The notes under the pieces are model-generated. The model had not been told where the DNA came from. It saw only the letters and a program-made list of their open reading frames with translations, and did no database searches. The position numbers and the translations under genes are program-made. A stretch of 64,000 nucleotides of DNA from Flavobacteriales bacterium (GTDB lineage: Bacteria > Bacteroidota > Bacteroidia > Flavobacteriales_C > GCA-002722245), in NCBI GenBank assembly GCA_023251095.1, contig JAHEZL010000022.1, positions 29,561 through 93,560 of the forward strand. The letters run 5' to 3'. Of this stretch, positions 16,486 through 25,395 are shown piece by piece (positions within the stretch are counted from its first letter, which is position 1; each line of letters opens with the position of its first letter).

Positions 16486-17712
16486 TTGCAGCAACAAATT
16501 AAACCAGGCATTTTGAAAGTCCACCGCAATTTAGTTTTAGCAACGATACAAGCCCTTCAGCAAATTTTCACGGAAAACAAACAAGCTGATCGCGTGGTAG
16601 AAAGCTTACTGAAATCCAACAGCAAATGGGGAAGCAGAGATCGTCGTTTCATTGCCGATACTATTTATTCGATAGTTAGATGGTACCGTTTGTTTTATGA
16701 AAACTTGGGTCATGAACCTCAAACAGAACAAGACTGGTGGAATATTTTAGCCATTCACTGGACTTTGCAAAATGAAGAACTTCCTGTATTCCCTGAAATA
16801 GAAAAAGTTGACAAAAACAGCATTCTTCAAAAAAATGAAGCACTGCAAAAAGTGAGGAAAATAAGGGAATCCATTCCCGACTGGCTGGATGAAATTGGTG
16901 AAAAAGAATTGAAAGAAAATTGGGCTACTACCGTAAACGCACTTAATGAAACTACCTCTGTTTCATTACGAACAAACACGCTAAAAACCAACAAAAACAA
17001 CCTTATTCAAGCTTTATACAAAGAAGGAATTATCGTAAAAAAAGAAATCGACGAAGGATTAACTTTAGAAAAAAGAACCAAACTCACCCACCTCAAAATT
17101 TATGAAGAAGGTTGGTTTGAAGTTCAGGATATCAGCTCACAAATGGTGGCTCCGCTTTTGGATGTAAAACCCGGAATGACAGTAGTAGATGCCTGTGCAG
17201 GAGCGGGTGGAAAAACTTTACATCTTGCTGCACTGCTGCAAAACAAAGGCAAGCTCATCGCTTTGGATGTTTCTGAAAATAAACTGACCGAATTAAAAAA
17301 ACGAACAAAACGTGCAGGGGTTAATATCATTGAAGTGGAAACTATTAACGGACTTCAGAGCATCAAAAAACATTACAATACCGCCGACAGATTGTTGCTC
17401 GATGCTCCCTGCACAGGTTTAGGTGTTTTGCGCAGAACTCCGGATTCGAAATGGAAAATCACTCCCGACTTTCTTCAGCAAATTCAAAATACACAACAGA
17501 ATATTTTACAAAATTATAGTGCTATTTGTAAACCAGGCGGACAAATGATTTATGCTACCTGTAGCATACTTCCATCGGAAAATGAAAATCAGGTAGATCA
17601 CTTTTTAAAAAGTGAAGCAGGAAAATCCTTCACTTTAATTGAACAAAAAAGTATCCTTCCCCAGGAAAACGGACACGATGGGTTTTATATGGCATTGATC
17701 AGCAGAAAATGA
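16486..17712 (+). CDS. RsmB-like 16S rRNA cytosine-5 methyltransferase
   Basis: The protein of up to 408 residues has an N-terminal NusB-like helical region (about residues 10-140) and a Rossmann methyltransferase domain (about 200-408). The SAM site is DACAGAGGKTLHLAALL. The two catalytic-site cysteines lie in LLDAPCTGLGVLRR and YATCSILPSENENQ. This fits the RsmB/NOP2 family, which makes m5C in rRNA. No ATG is available in frame. TTG at 16486 is the first possible start, but it lies inside an imperfect -7 box, so TTG at 16513 (before KVHRNLVLATIQ) may be the true start. Confidence 0.88.
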   Translation: MQQQIKPGILKVHRNLVLATIQALQQIFTENKQADRVVESLLKSNSKWGSRDRRFIADTIYSIVRWYRLFYENLGHEPQTEQDWWNILAIHWTLQNEELPVFPEIEKVDKNSILQKNEALQKVRKIRESIPDWLDEIGEKELKENWATTVNALNETTSVSLRTNTLKTNKNNLIQALYKEGIIVKKEIDEGLTLEKRTKLTHLKIYEEGWFEVQDISSQMVAPLLDVKPGMTVVDACAGAGGKTLHLAALLQNKGKLIALDVSENKLTELKKRTKRAGVNIIEVETINGLQSIKKHYNTADRLLLDAPCTGLGVLRRTPDSKWKITPDFLQQIQNTQQNILQNYSAICKPGGQMIYATCSILPSENENQVDHFLKSEAGKSFTLIEQKSILPQENGHDGFYMALISRK

Positions 17713-17790
17713 AATTTTAATTGATTGTAAAACCATCCTGAATCCTATCAATTTTATACTGATACAACGATTTGATTGACAAGTAATGCA

Positions 17791-17820
17791 TTGGATTGTA
17801 TTTTCGCAAGAATATATTTG
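17791..17820 (+). promoter_or_regulatory. predicted promoter of the first glycine-rich surface-protein gene
   Basis: TTG at 17791-17793, a 19-base spacer and TATATTTG at 17813-17820 match the Bacteroidota consensus TTG-N17-23-TAnnTTTG exactly. The ATG at 17847 lies 26 bases downstream, leaving a leader of about 20 bases. Confidence 0.7.
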
Positions 17821-17846
17821 TATTTTTATAAACCAGTTATTAAAGA

Positions 17847-20312
17847 ATGAGTTCCGCAGAAAACAGATTGAACATTACTTTTCTATCACTCAACTGCTCC
17901 TTAAAGGAAGCTTTATCTTTTCTGTGTTTATACCTAATATGGACCAGTAACATGTTTGCTTCCGGTAATGCCGATGTTGTTTTATCAGCAAGTTCAGCAA
18001 ATGGCGCCTGGTCTTTTGCGTCTTCAACATACACCTGGACACCTAATGCTAATAGCTCCACGGTAAATACAGCTGACATTATAGCTTGTCTTCAAGGATC
18101 CAACACCACCATTGGAGCAGGTTCAGGAGTCACAAACGCATCAACCAATGGCATTGGAAGCGTAACTATTCTCACTGCATGCAGTGGTGCTGGGAGTCAA
18201 TCCGGAAATGTTACTACTTCTTCGGCTTTAAATACAAATACGTCCACTTCCACGCAATTAACTATAACAATCACCGCGGCAGGATCAATTACGATTAGTC
18301 AGGTGATCAATACAACTCCTGGTTCTAGTACCACAACAGGTTACCCTGGTGTACACTTGGTTTTAACCGGCCCAACCGGAATTACAATTAATGGAAGTGG
18401 AGCTATTACTACAACTGGTGGTATTTCTTCAAGTGCTAATGCGCCGGGAGGTTCAGGAGGATCAATAACTATGACTTCCTCTGGAGGTGCTGTCAGCGTA
18501 GCTCAAACCATCACAGCCAAAGGCGCAGGTGGTGGTACAGGAAGCACCGGATCGAGCTGTACCGGAGGTGCCGGAGGAGCCTTAAATTACAGTGGTACCA
18601 GCATTGCGGTTTCAGTAGCCTGTGATAATTCGGGAGGAAATGCAACGGGTACAGGAGTTGGTGGTGCAGGAGGTTCAGTTTCTTTTACCGCTACTTCTAC
18701 AACCGTTACAATCACCAACAATGTCACTTCTACTGGTGGTACAGGCGGTACAGCCAACGGCGCTCCCGGTACCGGTGGTGCAGGAGGTGCTGTTACCTAT
18801 TTAGCTCAAACAAGTATCTCTATGAATACTGCGCTGAATACTACAGGTGGAGCAGGTGCAGGAAATGGTGACGGAGGTGTAGGCGGCGCAATAACATTTA
18901 CAGCTACCACCGGCTCCATAACTATTACAAATAACGTTACTGCCAGTGGCGGAGCATCAGGATCAAGTATTGCCAATCAAAGTGGCGGAAATGGCGCTGC
19001 TATTATTATGACTGCAGCTACTACATACAGTAATACTACAGCCATGACTACATCAGGCGGTACATGTAGGGGAACCGGAACTTCAAATGGTGGCACTATC
19101 ACCATAACAGGACCAACCGGAATAGCCATTTCCAATACAATTACTAGTTCAGCTGGAACTGGTGGAGGAACTGGAACTGGTGGCACTCTTACAATTAATG
19201 ATGGTAACACTACAATCACATCTGGTGGTGCAAACGATGGACAAACTGCGGCTGCATGGACGGTTGGTGCTTTTGTAAAAACTGGAGCCGGGAATTTAAA
19301 CCTTACAAGAGTGAATGTTTGGACAGGAACCACCACCATCACAGCTGGAAAATTAACCCTTGGAGCCGCCACTGTTATCCCTGATGCCAGTCAGCTTGTT
19401 TTCAATGGCGGAAGACTAGTAATGGGCGCGTATAGTGAAACCGTTGGAACTATAATGGTCAGTGCTTATTCTGTATTGGATCTGCCTTCAGGAAATTATA
19501 CATTAACATCTTCAGCAAGTAATGGTATTACCTGGACTACCGGAAAAAAACTAGGAATCAATTATTGGGGAGATGTTGGCGACAATTACAATGGCACCCT
19601 TGCCGGTGGATCTGACCCGAAATTTATGAATGGAGCAAGCGCTGGATTGGACGCCACTCATTTGGCCGCAATATACTTTAGAAGAACTTCTAATGGATCA
19701 ACCTATACCGCTACTCAACTGGCCTCAGGAGAAGTTGTTCCTACTGCTACTCTACCCGTTAAATTAGTTTCTTTTGATGCTAAAAAAAATAAAGAACAAG
19801 TGGATATTACCTGGGAAACTGCATCAGAAATCAACAGCGACTATTTTGAAATCCTCAGGGCAAGCAGCGATATGCAATGGGAAAGCATTGGAAAAACAAA
19901 TGCTGCGGGAAGTAGCAATAAAACAATCAATTATTCTTTTCTTGACCCATTTCCTGCTCCCGGTGTGAATTACTATCACCTCATAGAATATGATTTTGAC
20001 GGGGCGCATCAGGAATCAAAAATTGTTTCTGTGGCAAATCAAAATACTACCGAAACTCAATTAGCTGTTTACCCTAATCCAACCAGCGGCGCAACAACTT
20101 TCGATTTTTATTCTGTAGAAGGCGGGATTTATTATTTAAAAGGATTCACCAACAATGGTGAAGAAATTTATGCAGCAAAAATTTTCGGAATCCCTGGTGA
20201 AAACCGCTTTAATTTTTCCATGCAGGATTTTTCTCCCGGAGTTTATTCTTTTCAAATCACAAACAACACAAATCAGCCTGTTGCATCAACCAAAATAGTG
20301 AAAACAAATTAG
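17847..20312 (+). CDS. glycine-rich beta-helix surface protein with T9SS type A domain, paralogue 1
   Basis: This 821-residue protein is first of three tandem relatives. An unusually long leader (about 38 residues, ending NMFASG) precedes an N-terminal domain (about 40-165). Then comes a region rich in Gly, Thr, Ser and Ala (about 165-455), in which segments such as GGAGGAVTY alternate with ITITNNVTSTGG; this periodicity suggests a stacked beta-helix. Residues 455-540 resemble autotransporter-associated (PATR) repeats (TKTGAGNLNL-like). From residue 636 the protein has a fibronectin-like module (TWETASEINSDYFEI), then a T9SS type A sorting domain (YPNPTSG at 742). It is presumably a large exported adhesin or matrix protein. 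Its ligand is unknown. Confidence 0.85.
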   Translation: MSSAENRLNITFLSLNCSLKEALSFLCLYLIWTSNMFASGNADVVLSASSANGAWSFASSTYTWTPNANSSTVNTADIIACLQGSNTTIGAGSGVTNASTNGIGSVTILTACSGAGSQSGNVTTSSALNTNTSTSTQLTITITAAGSITISQVINTTPGSSTTTGYPGVHLVLTGPTGITINGSGAITTTGGISSSANAPGGSGGSITMTSSGGAVSVAQTITAKGAGGGTGSTGSSCTGGAGGALNYSGTSIAVSVACDNSGGNATGTGVGGAGGSVSFTATSTTVTITNNVTSTGGTGGTANGAPGTGGAGGAVTYLAQTSISMNTALNTTGGAGAGNGDGGVGGAITFTATTGSITITNNVTASGGASGSSIANQSGGNGAAIIMTAATTYSNTTAMTTSGGTCRGTGTSNGGTITITGPTGIAISNTITSSAGTGGGTGTGGTLTINDGNTTITSGGANDGQTAAAWTVGAFVKTGAGNLNLTRVNVWTGTTTITAGKLTLGAATVIPDASQLVFNGGRLVMGAYSETVGTIMVSAYSVLDLPSGNYTLTSSASNGITWTTGKKLGINYWGDVGDNYNGTLAGGSDPKFMNGASAGLDATHLAAIYFRRTSNGSTYTATQLASGEVVPTATLPVKLVSFDAKKNKEQVDITWETASEINSDYFEILRASSDMQWESIGKTNAAGSSNKTINYSFLDPFPAPGVNYYHLIEYDFDGAHQESKIVSVANQNTTETQLAVYPNPTSGATTFDFYSVEGGIYYLKGFTNNGEEIYAAKIFGIPGENRFNFSMQDFSPGVYSFQITNNTNQPVASTKIVKTN

Positions 20313-20407
20313 CCTTTTAAGCCGAATTACCTGGGTTTTACCACTTTATTAACAAACTTAAATTGACAACTTAGGGTTATTGCCGTATTTTTACATCTGC
20401 CACTTTT

Positions 20408-20415
20408 TATTTTTG
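20408..20415 (+). promoter_or_regulatory. predicted -7 element upstream of paralogue 2
   Basis: TATTTTTG fits TAnnTTTG and lies 21 bases before the ATG at 20437. The following bases (CCAGTTGT) align with the leader of paralogue 1 (CCAGTTAT), so the two 5' regions look homologous. The nearest upstream TTG (20380-20382) is 25 bases away, longer than usual. Confidence 0.45.
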
Positions 20416-20436
20416 CATTACCAGTTGTAAAAAATA

Positions 20437-22833
20437 ATGGATCTCTTAGAAAAAAGACCAAATACTACTTTTCTTCTTTTAGACTGCTCCCTCCGAGAAG
20501 CCTTATCTTTATTGTGCTTATATTTTGCATGGACCAGTACCATGTTTGCTTCAGGTAACGCTGATGTTTCGATTAGCAATGCTGCTACAGCCAATGGATC
20601 ATGGAGCGCTCTTTCCAGCGGTGTTTATACTTTTACTCCAAGTGCCAATAGTGCCGTTATACTTTCTACCGAAATTGAGAACCGATTAACAGGAACCGGT
20701 TTTACCGCAGGAAGCGTAACCATTGTTACGGCGTGTAGCGGTGCAGGAAGTCAAACAGGAAATGTCACCCACTCTACTGTAGGAATTACAGCAGCAACTA
20801 CAAGTACCACACAATTAACTTTTACAATTACAGCGGCGGGATCCATCACTATCGGACAAACTATCACCTTCACTCCCGGTTCCAACGCAGGCACGGGATA
20901 TCCTGCTACGAGCATTGTTTTAACAGGGCCTTCAGGGGTAAGCATTACCCAGGGAATCAATTCTACAGGAGGAGCTACAACAGGCGTGGCTACAACAGGC
21001 GGTGTTGGAGGTAACTTAACCTGTACCGCTTCGGGCGGAACGGTAACGATTGGTAATACTGTTACATTAACAGGTGGCACCGGAGGAAGTGGCGGTGGCG
21101 CAGGTGCAGGAGGTACAGGAGGCGCAATGACTTTATCAGGACAGATCATTTCTATCACGCAAGGTGTCAATTCCTATGGAGGAGCTGGCAGTACTTCGGG
21201 AGCAGGCGGAGCAGGCGGTACATTTTCCATTACATCCACTTCTACAACTGTGACAATAGGCAATACTGTTACTGCTTCAGGAGGTGCAGGAGCTACCACA
21301 GGCACAGGAGGAGCTGGAGGTTCGATTACCATCAACGCTGCAACAACCGTAAGCTTTACGCAACCCGTTTATTCAGTAGGTGGTAATTCAGGTACAGGTA
21401 ATGGAGGAAATGGTGGTGCAGTGAGTGTCACCTCATCCAGCGGCGCGTTATCAATTGCAAATACAATTAATACAAGTGGAGGAAGTCCCGGAGGTGGCGT
21501 TAATAAAAATGGTGGAACGGGAGGAGCTGTTACCTTAAGCGCAAGTGGTTCTTTAAATGTATCACAACCTGTTTATGCCAATGCAGGAACACCAACAGGT
21601 TCGGGCACAGCTACTGGCGGAGACGTGACTTTGGTAGGAACTGGCGGAATAACCTTGTCAAATATTATTCAAACTACCGGTAGCACTGCCGGGGGAGCTA
21701 TAACCATCAACGACGGAAACAGCACTATAACAACAGGTGGTGGTGCAAACGACGGACAAGGTGGTGCTGCTTATTTTCAAGCTGGATCAATTAACAAAAT
21801 AGGAACGGGTAATTTTAATTTAGCTCACGCAAGTAATTCATGGACGGGTTTCACCAAAATCACAGCCGGCAAATTAACGCTTGGAGCAACCAGTACAGTT
21901 CCCGATGCTAGTCAACTCTATTTTAATGGGGGCAGATTAGTAATGGGAGCGTATAGTGAAACTGTGGGTACTATTATGGTAAATGATTATTCCGTTTTGG
22001 ATCTTCCTTCAGGAAATTATACATTAACCACGTCAGCAAGTAATGGTGTTACCTGGACTACCGGTAAAAAACTGGGGATTAATGGCTTTGGAGTAGTGGG
22101 CGATAATTATAATGGTACTCTTGCAGGTGCATCTGACCCTAAATTTATGAATGGTGCAAGTGCCGGATTGGATGGAACTCACCTGGCTGCCATCTATTTC
22201 AGAAGAACTTCCAATGGATCAACCTATACTGCAACTCAACTGGCTTCAGGTGAAGTTGTACCTACAGGCACTTTACCGGTTGAACTGGTTTATTTTGATG
22301 CCAAAAAAAATAAGGATCAGGTAGATATTACCTGGGAAACTGCCTCAGAAATCAACAGCGATTATTTTGAAGTTTTCAGATCTAATAATGGAATAACTTG
22401 GGAAAGCATTGGGAAATCAAGTGCTGCAGGAAACAGCAATAAAATTATTGATTACGCTTTCATTGATGCATTCCCTCTGGCAGGTGTAAACTACTACCAA
22501 CTGGTAGAATATGATTTTGACGGTGCTCATCAAGTGTCGAAAGTTGTTTCTATTTCTATTGCCAATGACACAGAAATGCATTTGGTGGCTTATCCCAATC
22601 CTACTTCTACTGTTACTACCTTTAATTTTTATTCGGAAAAAGGGGAGATTTATTATTTCACAGGATTTACCACTAACGGAGACGAAATTTATTCAGCTAA
22701 AATATTTGGTATTCCAGGTGAAAATCGTTTTAATTTTTCTATGCAAAATTTTGCTCCCGGAATCTATTCCTTTCAAATTACCAATAGCTCAAAGCAAGCA
22801 ATATCCTCAATCAAAGTGCTTAAATCAAATTAA
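20437..22833 (+). CDS. glycine-rich beta-helix surface protein with T9SS type A domain, paralogue 2
   Basis: This 798-residue relative of the genes on either side shares the long leader of paralogue 1 (CSLREALSLLCLY against CSLKEALSFLCLY) but the central Gly-rich repeats of paralogue 3. The order is leader (1-38), N-terminal domain (about 40-160), Gly-rich repeats (about 160-440), a PATR-like segment (about 440-520), a fibronectin-like module starting near residue 613, and a T9SS type A domain (YPNPTSTVTTFNF). The region around 21000-21550 is nearly the same in protein as paralogue 3 but differs at many synonymous sites, which suggests selection on the protein. It lies 124 bases after paralogue 1. 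Confidence 0.85.
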   Translation: MDLLEKRPNTTFLLLDCSLREALSLLCLYFAWTSTMFASGNADVSISNAATANGSWSALSSGVYTFTPSANSAVILSTEIENRLTGTGFTAGSVTIVTACSGAGSQTGNVTHSTVGITAATTSTTQLTFTITAAGSITIGQTITFTPGSNAGTGYPATSIVLTGPSGVSITQGINSTGGATTGVATTGGVGGNLTCTASGGTVTIGNTVTLTGGTGGSGGGAGAGGTGGAMTLSGQIISITQGVNSYGGAGSTSGAGGAGGTFSITSTSTTVTIGNTVTASGGAGATTGTGGAGGSITINAATTVSFTQPVYSVGGNSGTGNGGNGGAVSVTSSSGALSIANTINTSGGSPGGGVNKNGGTGGAVTLSASGSLNVSQPVYANAGTPTGSGTATGGDVTLVGTGGITLSNIIQTTGSTAGGAITINDGNSTITTGGGANDGQGGAAYFQAGSINKIGTGNFNLAHASNSWTGFTKITAGKLTLGATSTVPDASQLYFNGGRLVMGAYSETVGTIMVNDYSVLDLPSGNYTLTTSASNGVTWTTGKKLGINGFGVVGDNYNGTLAGASDPKFMNGASAGLDGTHLAAIYFRRTSNGSTYTATQLASGEVVPTGTLPVELVYFDAKKNKDQVDITWETASEINSDYFEVFRSNNGITWESIGKSSAAGNSNKIIDYAFIDAFPLAGVNYYQLVEYDFDGAHQVSKVVSISIANDTEMHLVAYPNPTSTVTTFNFYSEKGEIYYFTGFTTNGDEIYSAKIFGIPGENRFNFSMQNFAPGIYSFQITNSSKQAISSIKVLKSN

Positions 22834-22928
22834 CAGTATATTTTCAAGCTATACTTAACTGGATTGCTATCAATCTCCTAAAACGCCTTGTAAGAAACTA
22901 TTTACGAATAAAACCGTAAATAAAAACC

Positions 22929-22942
22929 CGTGATTAATCACG
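22929..22942. promoter_or_regulatory. perfect 14-base palindrome upstream of paralogue 3
   Basis: CGTGATTAATCACG is a perfect palindrome 54 bases before the likely ATG at 22996. Its place in the longest gene-free stretch of the window makes an operator possible. It could equally be chance. Confidence 0.3.
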
Positions 22943-22995
22943 AAAGGAAAACTTGGGTAAGTATTTGCAAAATACTAATTAAAGAAATTTACTTT

Positions 22996-25395
22996 ATGAA
23001 TACATATATTAAGAGAAAAAAAAGTTTATCTCTTTCAGCATTTATACTGATATGTAGCATGAATACTTTATTTGCGCTTACCAATCATCGCAATGTTGAT
23101 ATCACCAGCAGTGCTTCAAGTAATGGAGGATGGACCTTTGCTTCTTCCACTTATACATGGACTCCAAGCGCAAATAATTCAGTGGTAAACACTACCGATA
23201 TTGTAGCCTGCTTATTGGGTTCAAATACAGCATTAGGAGGCGACAACGCTCTCAACTCTCAAACCAATGGAGCCGCTAGTGTTACTATTCTGACAGCAAA
23301 TGCCGGTGGGAACCAAACTGGTGACCTAACCATCAGTCAGGGAATTACCGCCGCTACAACCAATGCTACTCAAATGACATTCACAATAACTGCAGCCGGC
23401 AGCATCACTGTCAATAACACTGTCATTTTAACGCCTGCCTCAAATGCGGGTGCAGGTTATCCAGGTACCAATATTGTTTTAACAGGACCAACAGGTGTGA
23501 ACATTACCCAAGGCATCACTTGTATAGGAGGAGCTACAACTGGGGCAGCCACTACGGGTGGAGTTGGAGGCAACTTAACCTGCACGGCATCGGGCGGAAC
23601 AGTGACGATTGGTAGCACGGTAACACTAACCGGCGGAACGGGAGGAAGTGGCGGTGGTGCAGGTGCGGGAGGTGCAGGAGGTGCAGTAACTTTATCAGGA
23701 CAGATCATTTCCATTACACAAGGCGTCAATTCCTATGGTGGAGCCGGCAGCACTTCGGGAGCGGGGGGCGCAGGAGGCACAATTTCCATTACTTCTACTT
23801 CTACAACAGTGACTATAGGCAATACTATTTATACTGATGGAGGAGCGGGTGCTACTACTGGTACCGGAGGTGCCGGAGGCTCTATTACCATTTCCGCTGC
23901 AACAACAGTAAGCTTTACGCAACCTGTTCATACATCAGGTGGAAATTCAGGAACAGGCAATGGAGGAAATGGCGGTGCAGTAAGCATTACTTCTTCCAGT
24001 GGCGCTTTATCTATCGCCAATACAATTACCACAAGCGGTGGAAATCCGGGAGGTGGCGTCAATAAAAATGGAGGAACGGGAGGTGCCGTTACCTTAACCG
24101 CAAGCACCACTTTAAATGTATCGCAACCTGTTTATGCCAATGGAGGAACACCAACAGGTTCGGGAACCGCCACCGGAGGAGACGTAACTCTGGTAGGTCC
24201 GAGCGGAATAACCTTGTCGAATATTATTCAAACCACCGGTACTACTGCCGGAGGAACTATAACCGTTAACGATGGAAATACCTCAATAACATCAGGAGGA
24301 GGTGCAAACGACGGACAAGGCGGTGCTGCCTATTTCCAAGCCGGAGCACTTACAAAAATAGGAGCCGGAAATTTTAATTTAGCGCATGCAAGTAATTCCT
24401 GGACAGGAGCCACTACCATTACTGCAGGTAAATTAACGCTTGGAGCAACCAGTACCGTTCCGGATGCAAGTCAATTGGTATTCAACGGCGGAAGACTGGT
24501 GATGGGTGCATACAGTGAAACTGTTGGAACTATTAAAATCAGTGCTTACTCTGTTTTGGATTTACCTGCTTCTGCAAACTACACTTTAACTTGTTCTGCA
24601 AGTAATGGCATAACTTGGACTGCCGGTAAAAAACTGGGGATTAATTACTGGGGAGACGTTGGCAACAATTACGATGGTACTGCTGCTGGAGGTTCGGATC
24701 CGAAATTTAAAACAGGTGCCAGTGCTGAATTAGACGCTACACATTTAGCAGCAATTTATTTCAGAAGAACTTCCAACGGATCATCTTATACTGCTACTCA
24801 ATTGGCTTCCGGTGAAATTGTTCCTACGGGTACTTTACCCGTTGAACTGGTTTCTTTTAATGCTAAGAAAAACAATGATCAAGTAGATATTACCTGGGAA
24901 ACTGCTTCTGAAATCAACAGCGAATATTTTGAAATTTTACGCGCAAAAAATGATATGCAATGGGAAAGTATTGGTAAAGTAAGCGCTGCAGGAAACAGCA
25001 ATAAAATTATTGATTATACTTCCCTTGATGCCTTTCCTGCACCGGGAATAAATTACTATAAGTTAGTCGAATATGATTTTGATGGTGCCCATCAGGAATC
25101 AAAGGTTGTTTCTGTTAACAGTGATAATGTTACTGAAACAAAACTGACCGCTTATCCTAATCCGGCCAATACTTCTACCACTTTTGATTTTTATTCGGAG
25201 AAAGGCGGGATTTATTTCTTAAAAGCTTTTACTACCAATGGAGAACAAATTTATTCAGCAAGAATATTCGGCATTCCCGGCGAAAATAAATTCTCATTAT
25301 CGATGCAGGATTTCTCATTGGGGATTTATACTTTTCAATTGTGTAACAGCGATGAAAAAACATTGGCAACAACAAAGGTGATTAAAGCAAATTAA
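22996..25395 (+). CDS. glycine-rich beta-helix surface protein with T9SS type A domain, paralogue 3
   Basis: From the ATG at 22996 the protein has 799 residues and a conventional signal peptide (RKKSLSLSAFILICSMNTLFA). An earlier in-frame ATG at 22930 would add 22 residues that look unlike a signal, so I reject it. The N-terminal domain (ASSTYTWTPSANNS) resembles paralogue 1, while the Gly-rich repeats resemble paralogue 2, giving a mosaic. The fibronectin-like module and the T9SS type A domain (YPNPANTSTTFDF) close the protein. Its TAA stop shares three positions with the polA stop on the other strand. Confidence 0.85.
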   Translation: MNTYIKRKKSLSLSAFILICSMNTLFALTNHRNVDITSSASSNGGWTFASSTYTWTPSANNSVVNTTDIVACLLGSNTALGGDNALNSQTNGAASVTILTANAGGNQTGDLTISQGITAATTNATQMTFTITAAGSITVNNTVILTPASNAGAGYPGTNIVLTGPTGVNITQGITCIGGATTGAATTGGVGGNLTCTASGGTVTIGSTVTLTGGTGGSGGGAGAGGAGGAVTLSGQIISITQGVNSYGGAGSTSGAGGAGGTISITSTSTTVTIGNTIYTDGGAGATTGTGGAGGSITISAATTVSFTQPVHTSGGNSGTGNGGNGGAVSITSSSGALSIANTITTSGGNPGGGVNKNGGTGGAVTLTASTTLNVSQPVYANGGTPTGSGTATGGDVTLVGPSGITLSNIIQTTGTTAGGTITVNDGNTSITSGGGANDGQGGAAYFQAGALTKIGAGNFNLAHASNSWTGATTITAGKLTLGATSTVPDASQLVFNGGRLVMGAYSETVGTIKISAYSVLDLPASANYTLTCSASNGITWTAGKKLGINYWGDVGNNYDGTAAGGSDPKFKTGASAELDATHLAAIYFRRTSNGSSYTATQLASGEIVPTGTLPVELVSFNAKKNNDQVDITWETASEINSEYFEILRAKNDMQWESIGKVSAAGNSNKIIDYTSLDAFPAPGINYYKLVEYDFDGAHQESKVVSVNSDNVTETKLTAYPNPANTSTTFDFYSEKGGIYFLKAFTTNGEQIYSARIFGIPGENKFSLSMQDFSLGIYTFQLCNSDEKTLATTKVIKAN

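Noticed and set aside
18977..19372. Minus-strand frame of 131 codons in paralogue 1, rich in Pro and Val
   Set aside because: It mirrors the Gly/Thr-rich coding strand of the surface protein, which has a leader and a sorting tail.
20751..24110. Long minus-strand frames rich in Pro and Val (for example 20751-21170, 23457-23729 and 23928-24110) that look like collagen- or proline-rich proteins
   Set aside because: They are antisense to the Gly-rich repeats: GGT/GGA codons read backwards give Pro and Ala. They have no signal, no start context, and recur only where the sense repeats do.
21000..24300. Short direct repeats resembling a CRISPR array
   Set aside because: They have no constant length or unique spacers. 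They are codon-level echoes of Gly-rich protein repeats in an open reading frame.
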